From assembly GCF_003627955.1 (NCBI RefSeq), contig NZ_RBWS01000004.1, positions 327,274-391,273 of the forward strand: a stretch of DNA of 64,000 nt, given 5' to 3'. The notes below the pieces were generated by a model, which was not told the origin of the DNA, searched no databases, and worked only from the letters and a program-made list of their open reading frames with translations. The stretch comes from Sphingobacterium puteale (lineage in GTDB: Bacteria; Bacteroidota; Bacteroidia; Sphingobacteriales; Sphingobacteriaceae). The first letter of the stretch is position 1. Every line of letters starts with the position of its first letter. Shown piece by piece: positions 55,909-64,000 of this stretch. The position numbers and the translations under genes were made by a program.

Positions 55909-56184
55909 ATGGAGCAAACAACAGATAAAAATTACATAGACCAACTGGCAGGTTATTTTCAACAAAACCCGAATAGTTACGGCTGGATATTGTTTGTTGT
56001 AGGCATTATATTGTTATACGGTTCCATCAGGCGCTGGAGCTGGTTGTTTGAAGGAGGTGAAGGATTATTCAATATTGCCTGGATTGAAGAGACCTTTGGT
56101 TGCCGAACAGCGCTGATCCTATTCATCCTGCTTTCTCTGGTATTTATAGGGGCGGGCATAACATGGGTGTTCTTATATAAGTAA
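55909..56184 (+). CDS. Imm17-like two-helix membrane protein
   Basis: 91 residues with two membrane helices (about 25-40 and 68-89) and a short loop between them (RRWSWLFEGGEGLFNIAWIEETFGC). Size, the two helices and the aromatic WSWLFEGG loop match the Imm17 family of polymorphic-toxin immunity proteins as I remember it. Such proteins sit in the inner membrane. No toxin gene is next to it. Alternatives are other small membrane proteins of unknown function. Confidence 0.55.
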   Translation: MEQTTDKNYIDQLAGYFQQNPNSYGWILFVVGIILLYGSIRRWSWLFEGGEGLFNIAWIEETFGCRTALILFILLSLVFIGAGITWVFLYK

Positions 56185-56192
56185 CTTTATAA

Positions 56193-56519
56193 ATGGATGA
56201 AACAGATATTGCATACGCCACAGTCCTACACCCGCAAGAGGGATTGACCACAAAAAAGACCAAAAAGCATATCACCAAACCGTAAAAGATGCTTTGTCAG
56301 GATTAGTAAAGCGGATTTGAAATCCTCAAAATCTTCGCTTCCAGATGCCTTTCAGAACATCTGGAAGAGATAAGTGGAAATGCTGGCTACAAACGAATAA
56401 GCGGGCAGGAATTCTGAACAGATGACGATACGCTCTATTTTGGACTGGTGATCCAATACAAAGAGGATGGTAACGAACATGGATTCTATAAAGTGAGCAT
56501 AACCGAGGAGAATAAATGA
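56193..56519 (+). pseudogene. decayed small gene, several frame breaks
   Basis: An ATG at 56193 reads MDETDIAYATVLHPQEG and then loses frame; the neighbouring frame reads DHKKDQKAYHQTVKDALSGL; a third reads SSKSSLPDAFQNIWKR; and the last reads GNAGYKRISGQEF, a stop, then LYFGLVIQYKEDGNEHGFY to 56519. The segments are protein-like and in order, so one gene with at least three shifts or stops is likely. The family is not recognised. Confidence 0.45.
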
Positions 56520-56532
56520 TAAAGCAAATGAA

Positions 56533-56865
56533 ATGAAAAGTTTATTATATCCATTTTTAATGTTCCTGTTCCTTTCGTGTCGGACATCGATAAACAATTT
56601 CTACCAGGGAAAGGTGCTCGATGAACACGGTAAGCCCCTCTTCCACCCAAAGGATAAAACCATAGCAGTAAATACCTATGGCGAATTTGGAGATGGTATG
56701 TCCGCCATTCAGGATCTGAAGATAAGCAATTCAAAATGGAATGTGGAAAATAGTGTATTGAATTTGAAATTCGACTATAGTGATTATTTGGGACAGCACC
56801 ACCTCGAAAGCACGTACAGTATAGAAAGAACAGACCAGCAACTGATTTTAAAAAAGGTAAAATGA
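56533..56865 (+). CDS. small lipoprotein of unknown function
   Basis: 110 residues with a lipoprotein signal ending FLSC (Cys16). The mature part is beta-rich (NNFYQGKVLDEHGKPLFHP, LKISNSKWNVENSV) and may be a single small barrel or immunoglobulin-like fold. It overlaps the next lipoprotein gene by four bases (ATGA), so the two are coupled. Small lipoprotein pairs in such islands may also act as immunity factors, but there is no direct sign. Confidence 0.6.
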   Translation: MKSLLYPFLMFLFLSCRTSINNFYQGKVLDEHGKPLFHPKDKTIAVNTYGEFGDGMSAIQDLKISNSKWNVENSVLNLKFDYSDYLGQHHLESTYSIERTDQQLILKKVK

Positions 56866-57527
56866 AAAATCTAAGCCTATTATTTTTTATAACAGCATTT
56901 CTGCTCCAATCCTGCACCAGTGAGGACAAGCACCCGAACGTACCTATCTTGGAAAAACTAATTAAAAACGGAGAAGTTGTTTTCGTTGAGAAAAAAGATT
57001 CGGTTTCATTGCAACCTTTTATCACGTTTGTAAATGATTCGGTTTATGTTGTGCAAACTCAACAACAGGTTTCTGCCGATACCAAAAACATAAAAAGTAA
57101 CGAAAAAGCAGTTACAGACGTTGTTATAAAAAACAGCATTGCAATTAAAAATGTAATCAGCGGAAAAACGTATCTTTCAGAAACGGTAGATTCAAAATAT
57201 CCTATACGCATCAATGAAAAAAATGACGTGATCATAAATGATGCGATGTTTTTAGCACCTGGGTACACCACAAAAGTAAAAGCGGATACCACTTTTGCCA
57301 AGAATATTACAGATATAAATGTGGACGAAAAACTAAAAAAGCTAAAGGAATTTGGCAAAAGCATTACCACAAAATGGACCAATACCAACAGACTGGGAAC
57401 GATGCACAAACTGTTTTATTACCAGCTTGGCGAAAGGAAATTTAAGTCTGCATCAGAATGTTATCTGATTACAGAAAATGGAAATTATTTCTACAACGGC
57501 AAACTGGGAATACTTAAAATCAAATAA
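56862..57527 (+). CDS. lipoprotein of unknown function
   Basis: 221 residues with a lipoprotein signal ending LQSC (Cys18). The remainder has no recognised motif; it is rich in Lys, Val, Asn and Thr, with a stretch of repeated short segments (TKNIKSNEKAVTDVVIKNS) and a conserved-looking end (YYQLGERKFKSASECYLI). Coupled to the previous gene by a four-base overlap and to a fragment behind it by one base. Confidence 0.6.
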   Translation: MKNLSLLFFITAFLLQSCTSEDKHPNVPILEKLIKNGEVVFVEKKDSVSLQPFITFVNDSVYVVQTQQQVSADTKNIKSNEKAVTDVVIKNSIAIKNVISGKTYLSETVDSKYPIRINEKNDVIINDAMFLAPGYTTKVKADTTFAKNITDINVDEKLKKLKEFGKSITTKWTNTNRLGTMHKLFYYQLGERKFKSASECYLITENGNYFYNGKLGILKIK

Positions 57528-57701
57528 TGAGTAAAAAAATGAATATAATAGACCCGCTCATTACAAGGAGAATCGGTAATTGTCGCGAAAAATTTCAGCG
57601 ATTTATTGATATAACTTTACCAAAATAAAGGACAACATTGGCATTGGCTGCAAGACAATTTTGAAAAATTGGGAGACGCTTATGACAAACCAATAATATA
57701 A
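57527..57701 (+). pseudogene. short gene fragment with a frameshift
   Basis: The ATG overlaps the preceding stop (TAATG). The first frame reads MSKKMNIIDPLITRRIGN and on to a stop at 57628; a shifted frame continues with QHWHWLQDNFEKLGDAYDKP to 57701. Together they suggest a broken protein of about 58 residues or more. It is not recognised. Confidence 0.4.
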
Positions 57702-57720
57702 AGAAATACCCAATCACGCA

Positions 57721-57768
57721 GATTTGTAATCCGTGTGTATAAATAAGCAAAGCCAGGGATTACAAATC
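57721..57768. repeat. 12-base inverted repeat between fragments
   Basis: GATTTGTAATCC (57721-57732) and GGATTACAAATC (57757-57768) are exact complements with a 24-base spacer; flanking GC/GC bases extend the match with one mismatch. There is no T run. Similar short palindromes recur in Bacteroidota intergenic regions, in my recollection. Confidence 0.5.
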
Positions 57769-57845
57769 CGCGACATCGGGTGTGACGGCTATACGCCACT
57801 GTCGTAAATCAGCCGAAGCAAGTCAAATAACTAATCAGAATAGAT

Positions 57846-58484
57846 ATGACAACCAAAACATTCAAAGAAGATTTTCGAAAGAAAACTAAAAGCATAGCTA
57901 ACATTATGATTGAAGCTATGTTCAGTGACTATATTTTGTATAAAAATGGGAAGCGAATTGGTGTACTTTTCGATAACAAACTGCTGTTGGTTTCTACCGA
58001 AAACCTGAAAAAATTATTACCTGATGCACCTGAAGAAACTTCTTTTGATTGGGGTTACTATAAATTAATCTGCATAGAAGGTTTGGAAAATATAGTGCTT
58101 TTGGAACAGGCCATAAACACCACTTACAACGATTTGTATTTTGAGCAAGAGTTTGTGGCAGACATAGCTGCTATGATAGAAAGCTACGCCAGTTATCCCG
58201 ATATTATGACAAAATTATATAACCACCATACTACTTTTCTGCGCTTTTGCTACGAAAAGAAACTGCTTAAAAAACAGCCAATCGATCAGCTGGGACGCAT
58301 CATTCGGATGTATTACACCAACAGTGATTTAACTGAAAATGGCATAAAAACATTTGAGCATTTGTACGAAAAATGGCTTAACTATAATGATAAAAACGAT
58401 GATAAATCTGAAGCAAGGACGGTAGATACAAAAACGTTGGAAAAATATTACACCAAAATTCTTGCAGAGCAAGGTATAGTATAA
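57846..58484 (+). CDS. TfoX-like N-terminal domain protein
   Basis: 212 residues. The first 100 resemble the TfoX N-terminal domain (AMFSDYILYKNGKRIGVLFD, then LLLVSTENLKKLLPDAPEET and WGYYKLICIEGLENIVLLEQ). The second half is all helical (LYNHHTTFLRFCYEKKLLKK, LGRIIRMYYTN) and unrecognised. TfoX regulates competence in gammaproteobacteria, but stand-alone N-domain proteins elsewhere have no settled role. It may be an immunity or accessory gene of the island. Intact, with no obvious operon partner. Confidence 0.5.
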   Translation: MTTKTFKEDFRKKTKSIANIMIEAMFSDYILYKNGKRIGVLFDNKLLLVSTENLKKLLPDAPEETSFDWGYYKLICIEGLENIVLLEQAINTTYNDLYFEQEFVADIAAMIESYASYPDIMTKLYNHHTTFLRFCYEKKLLKKQPIDQLGRIIRMYYTNSDLTENGIKTFEHLYEKWLNYNDKNDDKSEARTVDTKTLEKYYTKILAEQGIV

Positions 58485-58691
58485 CGAAATACTCTCTGGC
58501 TTTAACTCAATGAATCTGCTGTCCTTAATATGAAAAATAGGTTTTACCTTTATTAATTTTTAATTTAAAGCAGCAGATGGAGCTTTTTTATCCAAGATAA
58601 TACGTCGCGATCTTTTATATTTAATATTTATTACACCAGTACAAACTTACGATATATAATTTGACAGCAACGGCTTAAAAAGAAAAGTAAA

Positions 58692-59279
58692 ATGAAAAAA
58701 ATTATTACAATATGTTTAGCAACCGCATTTCTTTTCACTGCCTGCAACAGCAAGACTGAAAGGAAAGCTACGGAAAGCGTTGCAAAAGACAGCATTCCTG
58801 CAAAAGCAGATAAAGAAATTTCCATTGCTAAAACGGACTTGTTGGCAAATCTTCCCGAACACAAATTTCCGATAACGGACAGTACCACGTTTGATAATTT
58901 TGAAAAATTAGGGACGCGTGACAATGGTTTTCTGAAACGGATCAAGTTTGACCCGAAACGTAAGGATGCAACCAATTTCCGCATAAACTACAAAATGCCT
59001 TTCTCCGAAAACTTTACCTCGGTTGCCGTTACCTATCAGGGCGGTGAGAACGAACTGTTTACGATATTACTTACTGTAGATAAAAACAACAATATAATTG
59101 ACAAACTGGAAATTGCCTACGATGAAATTGCGGAATCCGCCTTCGGCAAAACCAGCAAAATAGAGAAAGACAAAATAGTGGTAACCAGTTCAAATTGGAT
59201 GAATGAAGCAAAGCCAATTTTTAAAGACGAAAGCTACGTTTTAGACAAAACTGGGAAGTTCGAAAAACTGAAAGACTAA
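58692..59279 (+). CDS. lipoprotein of unknown function
   Basis: 195 residues: a lipoprotein signal ending FTAC (Cys18), then a low-complexity Lys/Glu/Ala linker (about 20-50), then a globular domain with MPFSENFTSVAVTYQGGENE and LLTVDKNNNIIDKLEIAYDE. The pattern suggests a periplasmic or outer-membrane-attached protein. The family is not recognised. The AT-rich 200 bases upstream contain no clear promoter. Confidence 0.6.
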   Translation: MKKIITICLATAFLFTACNSKTERKATESVAKDSIPAKADKEISIAKTDLLANLPEHKFPITDSTTFDNFEKLGTRDNGFLKRIKFDPKRKDATNFRINYKMPFSENFTSVAVTYQGGENELFTILLTVDKNNNIIDKLEIAYDEIAESAFGKTSKIEKDKIVVTSSNWMNEAKPIFKDESYVLDKTGKFEKLKD

Positions 59280-59321
59280 TGATACATTCTTGATAGTCAT
59301 GACGGTGTAGTAATTATTAAT

Positions 59322-59604
59322 ATGAATTATGTACAACAAATCAAAGAAATCATCACCGGAGCGTATGAATTTACGGATAAGGATAAAATCATTTATAAAT
59401 TAAAGCTACTGGGCAGAGTGTAATGTAGCGGAAAAGGGAGAGATTATTGGTTCGTCCTTTCCCGAAAAACTATATTTTGAAGATGATGGCTTTCGAACCG
59501 AGAGAATGAATGAAGAAGTTGTGTTTATCTATCAGGTTATCAAGGATTTAGAACGTCAAAAAAAAGGACAAGCGATTGTAAAATTCGCTTGTCCAATATG
59601 GTGA
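59322..59604 (+). pseudogene. frameshifted paralogue of the gene at 54953
   Basis: The ATG at 59322 reads MNYVQQIKEIITGAYEFTDK and YKLKLLGRV, then stops at 59423. A frame starting a few bases later continues NVAEKGEIIGSSFPEKLYFE and MNEEVVFIYQVIKDLERQKK, then runs into the tRNA terminator. Both segments align in order with the intact 94-residue protein at 54953. A single small indel explains it. Confidence 0.6.
59558..59594 (-). terminator. terminator of tRNA-Lys
   Basis: GGACAAGCGA (59566-59575) pairs with TCGCTTGTCC (59585-59594). On the minus strand the stem is followed by eight T. Confidence 0.85.
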
Positions 59605-59674
59605 TCCCGCTGGGATTCGAACCCAGGACCCATACATTAAAAGTGTATTGCTCTACCAGCTGAGCTACGGAATC
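59599..59674 (-). tRNA. tRNA-Lys (anticodon UUU)
   Basis: The reverse complement has acceptor GATTCCG/CGGGATC, D-arm AGCTCAGCTGGTAGAGC, loop CTTTTAA with anticodon TTT (59639-59641 on the plus strand), T-arm TTCGAATCC, discriminator A and an encoded CCA. It decodes AAA and AAG. Confidence 0.95.
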
Positions 59675-59715
59675 GTACTTCTTTTTTGAACTATCGTTCC
59701 TTGTTTGAAGTGATG

Positions 59716-59746
59716 CAAAAGTAGGGCTTTAATCCTATTCCTGCAA
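59716..59746 (-). promoter_or_regulatory. consensus promoter of tRNA-Lys
   Basis: On the minus strand TTTG (59746-59743), a 19-base spacer and TACTTTTG (59723-59716), the same geometry as the tRNA-Ser promoter. Confidence 0.75.
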
Positions 59747-59805
59747 ATTTTTTCGGCTTTAAATCGTACTCATCAGCTTAAAAAGCTGATCTTAAGCAAA
59801 AAAAA

Positions 59806-61725
59806 TTAATCATTTTCCAATTCCATAATTTGTTCAGCCAATTGCTCCCATTGTTCCTGATAATGGGTTAACTCGGCCTTGGACGAATTGTATGCTCGCG
59901 TAGTTTCCTGTAACTTAGTCGCATCCGAATAAACAGTTTCATCCGCCAGCTTCTGTTCAAGGTCCTTGACCAATATTTCCTGTTCTTCGATCTTTTTTTC
60001 CAAGGTCGAAAGCTCCTTGTTCTTTTTGCTCAACAGTCGGGTACGGTCTTCAGATGGCGCTTGTTTCTCTTTTTTAACTTTTGGCTCTTCTTTGACTTTT
60101 TTCTCCGGTTTGACCTCTGTTTTTATAAGACGCTTTGAAGCCCATTCCTCATACTCTTGATATGTCCCCGGATATTCTTTGATCTCTTTGTCTTCGATAT
60201 ACCAAATTTTATTGGCCACATGATCCAAGAAATAGCGGTCGTGGGAAACAACAATAAAGGTGCCTTCGAATTGCTGCAGTGCCTGAATCAAAATATTGAC
60301 CGATTGCATATCCAAGTGGTTGGTGGGCTCATCGAGTGCCAGGAAGTTGGCATCAGCAGTCAATGCCTTAGCAAGAGCTACTCGGGACTTTTCACCTCCG
60401 GATAATACCTTGATTTTTTTGAAGGCATCGTCGCCCGTAAATAGGAAACAGCCCAATATCGAACGTAATTCGGTCTCCGTATGCTTTGGTGCAAAAGCCT
60501 GCAGTTCGGCCAAGATCGAGTTTTCGAGGTGAAGTGCTTCGAGCTGATGCTGTGCAAAGAACGTTTGCGACACATTATGCCCATGTTCCGATTTTCCTTC
60601 AAATTGATTATCTGTGCCAGCCACAATACGGAGTAGGGTAGACTTACCTTTTCCGTTTGCACCGATCAACGCGATCTTATCACCTTTTTCAATGATTGCA
60701 GAGGTATTTTTTAATATTTCTAAATTCGGATAAGATTTAGAAATATTGTCTAAAGTTACCACATGACGGCCTGAAGGTTTTGAAAACTTGAAGCTAAAGT
60801 TGACCGTTGGATTATCATCATCCACATCTTCAATTCGCTCCATTCTATCCAGTGCCTTAATCCGCGATTGCGCCATTTTTGCTTTGGAAGCTTTGGCACG
60901 GAAACGTTCGATAAGTCGCTCTTCCTGTTTGATCTTCGCTTGCTGATTTTTGAACTGGTTGGCCTGTAATTCGTTTCTTAATTCCTTTTCTTCCAGATAA
61001 AAACTGTAGTTGCCCGCATAAAGTGTTAATTTCCCTTTTCGTGATTCAACTGTCTTTTTGATGATACGGTCGAGAAAATACCTATCGTGTGATACAATGA
61101 CGATTGCCCCATCAAATGCCTGTAAATAATTCTCTAGCCATTTGATCGAAGGTAAGTCCATGTGGTTGGTCGGCTCATCCAATAATAGGATATCAGGAGT
61201 TTGCAACAGGATTTTGGCAAGCATCACACGCATACGCCAGCCTCCTGAGAATGTCGCTAGCGGCCTTTTTTGTTCCTCTTCTGAGAAACCTAGACCGGCC
61301 AGGATTTCGTGGGCCTTGAATTCCACGTTGTAACCGTCCAGCGCTTCAAATTCCAATTGTCTGTCACTGAGTTTATTTAGAATATCGTCCGAATAATCTG
61401 TTTCTAATTTAGCAAGTAAGTCCTCGATCTCGGCATGTAATTGATTTTGGCGTTCAAACGCTTCCATGGCTACATATAGTATGCTCTTATCGGAGTGATA
61501 GGACAGTAAGTCTTGGTTGAGGTAACCGATCTTAAGATCTTTTGCCATGGAAATCGTTCCCGAAGTTGGGGTGTACTGTCCAACGATCAACCGCAATAAG
61601 GTAGATTTTCCGGCTCCATTGGCGCCAATCAAGCCTACTTTATCACCCGGTTTAATGTGCCAGTTTGCCTCGTCATACAACGCACGGGATCCTATTTCAA
61701 ATGTTAAGTTATTTATTGATATCAT
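59806..61725 (-). CDS. ABC-F family ATPase
   Basis: 639 residues, two ABC domains on one chain and no membrane segment: an ABC-F protein acting on ribosomes. First domain: Walker [10 protein letters not shown] (34-42), signature [20 protein letters not shown]. Linker of about 80 residues, rich in Lys/Arg/Gln, which would enter the ribosomal E-site. Second domain: [33 protein letters not shown] basic coiled-coil C-terminus (about 545-639) follows, as in Uup-like members. Housekeeping and antibiotic-resistance types cannot be told apart here. It is divergent from pyrD. Confidence 0.9.
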   Translation of the reverse strand: MISINNLTFEIGSRALYDEANWHIKPGDKVGLIGANGAGKSTLLRLIVGQYTPTSGTISMAKDLKIGYLNQDLLSYHSDKSILYVAMEAFERQNQLHAEIEDLLAKLETDYSDDILNKLSDRQLEFEALDGYNVEFKAHEILAGLGFSEEEQKRPLATFSGGWRMRVMLAKILLQTPDILLLDEPTNHMDLPSIKWLENYLQAFDGAIVIVSHDRYFLDRIIKKTVESRKGKLTLYAGNYSFYLEEKELRNELQANQFKNQQAKIKQEERLIERFRAKASKAKMAQSRIKALDRMERIEDVDDDNPTVNFSFKFSKPSGRHVVTLDNISKSYPNLEILKNTSAIIEKGDKIALIGANGKGKSTLLRIVAGTDNQFEGKSEHGHNVSQTFFAQHQLEALHLENSILAELQAFAPKHTETELRSILGCFLFTGDDAFKKIKVLSGGEKSRVALAKALTADANFLALDEPTNHLDMQSVNILIQALQQFEGTFIVVSHDRYFLDHVANKIWYIEDKEIKEYPGTYQEYEEWASKRLIKTEVKPEKKVKEEPKVKKEKQAPSEDRTRLLSKKNKELSTLEKKIEEQEILVKDLEQKLADETVYSDATKLQETTRAYNSSKAELTHYQEQWEQLAEQIMELEND

Positions 61726-61733
61726 TTCAGATG

Positions 61734-61749
61734 CAAAAGTACAAAAGTA
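61734..61749 (-). promoter_or_regulatory. two overlapping-class -7 elements of the ABC-F gene
   Basis: TACTTTTG occurs twice in direct succession on the minus strand (61749-61742 and 61741-61734). The nearer one ends 8 bases before the ATG at 61725. No -33 element matches either. Confidence 0.45.
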
Positions 61750-61772
61750 ATGAATATTTCTTCTTGTTTGAG

Positions 61773-61780
61773 TAACTTTG
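61773..61780 (+). promoter_or_regulatory. -7 element of pyrD
   Basis: TAACTTTG ends five bases before the ATG at 61786. If used, the transcript is nearly or fully leaderless. It excludes the upstream in-frame ATG at 61750. Confidence 0.55.
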
Positions 61781-61785
61781 CGATT

Positions 61786-62820
61786 ATGTATAAATTAGTC
61801 AAACCTATATTCTTTACCATGAATCCGGAGACGGCTCACCACAAAGTGACCAGCGGATTGAATGTCTTCTCTAAAATCTGGGGCGCCAAGCAATTATTGA
61901 ATGCTATTTTTACCGTAGAAGATCCTCGCCTGGAACGTGAGGTATTTGGATTGAAATTTAAAAACCCGGTAGGCCTGGCTGCGGGCTTTGATAAAAATGC
62001 CGAATATATATCCGATATGACTAATTTAGGATTCGGTTTTATCGAAATTGGAACAGTTACACCAAAGCCTCAGCCCGGAAATGATAAACCACGAATGTTT
62101 CGTCTGGTACCGGATGAAGCCCTGATCAACCGTATGGGGTTTAATAATCAGGGGGCGGATGTCGCTGCTAACCGACTGAAGAACCTAAAAGACCGAAAAG
62201 GACTTCTAATCGGCGGTAATATTGGAAAGAACAAGGTTACTCCGAATGAAGAAGCGGTAAATGACTATATCTACTGTTTCAATGCCCTTTTTGAGTATGT
62301 GGATTACTTTGTTGTCAACGTCAGTTCGCCGAATACGCCGGGCTTAAGGGATCTGCAGGAAAAAGAACCGCTAAAAAAGATATTGAACACACTTCAGGAA
62401 CTGAATAAAACGAAATCAACCCCCAAACCTATCTTGCTTAAAATCGCACCTGATCTCACCGATAGCCAACTGGATGATATTGTGGAAATTGTCATGGAGA
62501 CTCAGATCGCTGGGGTTATCGCGACAAATACCACGATTTCTAGAGAAGGATTAAAGAGCCAGCAAGAATTGACCCGGGAAGCGGGTGGAGTAAGCGGACG
62601 CCCATTGACCAAACGTTCTACCGAAGTAATCCATTACTTAAGCGAAAAATCCAATAAAGCATTTCCGATTATTGGTGTTGGGGGCATTCATTCTGCAAAA
62701 GACGCTATTGAAAAGCTGGATGCTGGCGCTAGCCTTGTTCAGGTTTACACCGGATTTATCTATGAGGGGCCGGGTTTGATCGCAAATATTTGCAAAGGAA
62801 TATTACAGACAGGACGATAG
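61786..62820 (+). CDS. pyrD: dihydroorotate dehydrogenase (quinone), class 2
   Basis: Oxidises dihydroorotate to orotate in pyrimidine synthesis and passes electrons to quinone. 344 residues from the ATG at 61786 ([19 protein letters not shown]); the N-terminal helices and that PETAHH segment are typical of membrane-associated class 2 enzymes. FMN and substrate motifs are [45 protein letters not shown] with the catalytic Ser, and [11 protein letters not shown]. It is nine bases upstream of the next gene. Confidence 0.95.
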   Translation: MYKLVKPIFFTMNPETAHHKVTSGLNVFSKIWGAKQLLNAIFTVEDPRLEREVFGLKFKNPVGLAAGFDKNAEYISDMTNLGFGFIEIGTVTPKPQPGNDKPRMFRLVPDEALINRMGFNNQGADVAANRLKNLKDRKGLLIGGNIGKNKVTPNEEAVNDYIYCFNALFEYVDYFVVNVSSPNTPGLRDLQEKEPLKKILNTLQELNKTKSTPKPILLKIAPDLTDSQLDDIVEIVMETQIAGVIATNTTISREGLKSQQELTREAGGVSGRPLTKRSTEVIHYLSEKSNKAFPIIGVGGIHSAKDAIEKLDAGASLVQVYTGFIYEGPGLIANICKGILQTGR

Positions 62821-62829
62821 ATCGGGGTA

Positions 62830-63609
62830 ATGGCCGTAGATTTTAATTTAAAAGATTTTTTGGATAAAAAGGTTGATGAATATAATCAGCCTAATTTTAT
62901 TCCCAATGATCCGATCTCCATTCCACATCAATTTTCTAGCAAGAATGATATTGAAATTATGGGATTCCTGGCAGCTATTATGGCTTGGGGACAACGTAAA
63001 ACGATTATTAATAAATGCAATGAATTGATCGAAAGAATGGATGGTGCTCCTTATGATTTTATGATGAATCATCGAGACCAAGATCTTAAAAGCCTGCTTG
63101 GTTTTAAGCACCGTACGTTCAATGATACGGATATACTCTATTTTGTCGCTTTTTTTAAGCATCATTACCATCACTTTAACTCTTTAGAGGATGCTTTTTT
63201 GGTGGGACAGGAAATGCGCTCAGAGGTCAATTTAGAACAGGCGCTCAATGCATTTAAGACATATTTCTTTTCCCTGCCCGACTATCCGCAACGTACGCGT
63301 AAGCATATCAGCAGCCCAGCACAAAAATCCACTGTCAAGCGCATCAATATGTTTTTGCGTTGGATGGTCCGAAAAGATAACAATGGTGTTGACTTTGGTA
63401 TCTGGAATCGGCTATCTCCAAAAGATCTGATCTGTCCATGTGATGTCCATGTTGAACGTGTCGCACGAAAATTTGGACTGATTACCTTGGAAAAAGTCAA
63501 TTGGAAGACGGCACAGGAGTTAACGGCCAATCTTCGGCTACTGGATCCAAATGATCCGGTAAAGTATGATTTTGCACTTTTTGGCCTGGGGGTGGAAAGG
63601 GAACTCTAA
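62830..63609 (+). CDS. TIGR02757 family (DUF2400) protein
   Basis: 259 residues. MGFLAAIMAWGQRKTIINKC, then CNELIERMDGAPYDFMMNH and FLRWMVRKDNNGVDFGIW, mark the TIGR02757 family, all-helical and found in Bacteroidota and some other phyla. The pattern with the later ICPCDVHVERVARKFGL recalls the helix-hairpin-helix DNA glycosylase fold, but that is only a hint. It is probably cotranscribed with pyrD. The function is unknown. Confidence 0.8.
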   Translation: MAVDFNLKDFLDKKVDEYNQPNFIPNDPISIPHQFSSKNDIEIMGFLAAIMAWGQRKTIINKCNELIERMDGAPYDFMMNHRDQDLKSLLGFKHRTFNDTDILYFVAFFKHHYHHFNSLEDAFLVGQEMRSEVNLEQALNAFKTYFFSLPDYPQRTRKHISSPAQKSTVKRINMFLRWMVRKDNNGVDFGIWNRLSPKDLICPCDVHVERVARKFGLITLEKVNWKTAQELTANLRLLDPNDPVKYDFALFGLGVEREL

Positions 63610-63926
63610 AGCCCTTCCAGCTGTCTTACTTAGGCATAGACTATTACACATATATCACGACACTATCCCAACAACAGGACATACAAACAAGGTATACTAC
63701 TGGGCAATGGATACTATTCTTAAAGATATAAATAGGGATATTCAGTAAATGTTATAAAAAATGGTGATGAGAATAATTTCGGTCACCATTTTTTGTTCTG
63801 GTATCCGGATCTTTGTAAGATTTTTCCGCTGGTTTAAGCACCCCATTGCCAAAAAGCTGCTTTTTCGTTTTTTTGGGCATAGCTGTCCCCTGAACACCCG
63901 TCTTTCCACCTATTTTCTGTGATCTT
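63610..63926. other. stretch behind the TIGR02757 gene with a small basic minus-strand frame
   Basis: No strong gene. A 42-codon minus-strand frame (63752-63880) reads MPKKTKKQLFGNGVLKPAEK and ends in the terminator stem; it is basic and could be a real small protein, but there is no other support. Confidence 0.35.
63756..63794. terminator. bidirectional terminator
   Basis: AAAAAATGGTGA (63756-63767) pairs with TCACCATTTTTT (63783-63794) around a 15-base loop. Confidence 0.75.
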
Positions 63927-64000
63927 TTAAGCCGCTTTTTCCTGCTGGCCCTGCATCTTGGGGATCATCCGCACCGCATTTGCTGTATGGATGCCAAAGA
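63927..64000 (-). CDS. 3' end of an unidentified gene at the window edge
   Basis: An open minus-strand frame enters from the right edge and stops at 63927-63929, giving FGIHTANAVRMIPKMQGQQ and a few more residues. It is too short to name. Confidence 0.35.
   Translation of the reverse strand, partial: FGIHTANAVRMIPKMQGQQEKAA

Noticed and set aside
1..64000. CRISPR arrays, insertion sequences, prophage, integrase or transposase genes
   Set aside because: Looked for but not seen. The only repeats are the short elements and inverted repeats listed.

Overview
The window reads as chromosomal DNA of a Bacteroidota bacterium, most likely a Sphingobacterium or a close relative in Sphingobacteriaceae. 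The evidence is the repeated promoter grammar TAnnTTTG, sometimes with TTG/TTTG about 20 bases upstream (found before rpe, acnB, pckA, recQ, pyrD, both tRNAs and others), TPR-containing histidine kinases paired with LuxR-type regulators, ATP-dependent PEP carboxykinase, a mitochondrial-type aconitase beside AcnB, a DUF1573 protein, and many small lipoproteins. No phage, insertion sequence or CRISPR array was seen.

From 1 to 46 kb the content is mostly core genes in short operons, many closed by clear hairpin terminators: a frameshifted collagen-like lipoprotein gene, tRNA-Ser(GCU), a PgpH-type HD phosphodiesterase, rpe, two aconitases in tandem, an outer-membrane protein, a metallo-hydrolase, pckA, a PPK2 kinase, smc, a DsbA-like protein, a patatin, a glycerophosphodiesterase, topA with an unknown gene and cmk, an aminotransferase, a DUF1573 protein, kdsD and kdsA (two Kdo steps) flanking recQ, a broken SGNH hydrolase, a degenerate DEAD-box protein, an SMR transporter, a complete kinase/regulator pair, a pair of unknown exported or membrane-anchored proteins, a YihY protein, pfkB, and a second histidine kinase whose regulator gene has decayed to a stub.

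The accessory centrepiece lies at 46.3-54.2 kb: a 2020-residue nonribosomal peptide synthetase with the order A-T-C-A-T-reductase, followed directly by a Sfp-type phosphopantetheinyl transferase and preceded by a divergent O-methyltransferase. A perfect 11-base inverted repeat sits in the shared promoter region. The architecture matches dimodular reductase-terminated synthetases that release dipeptide aldehydes, which can cyclise to pyrazinones (AusA/AusB type). The adenylation pockets read by eye do not match specificity codes I know.

From 54.2 to 59.6 kb follows an island of small genes and gene fragments, all on the + strand. It includes an Imm17-like two-helix membrane protein, a possible DUF6896-type immunity protein, a TfoX-like protein, several small lipoproteins, and an intact/frameshifted pair of paralogues. 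It looks like immunity genes of polymorphic toxin systems that have lost their toxins. tRNA-Lys(UUU) closes the island. The window ends with core genes: an ABC-F ATPase, pyrD and a TIGR02757-family gene, then the edge of an unidentified minus-strand gene.
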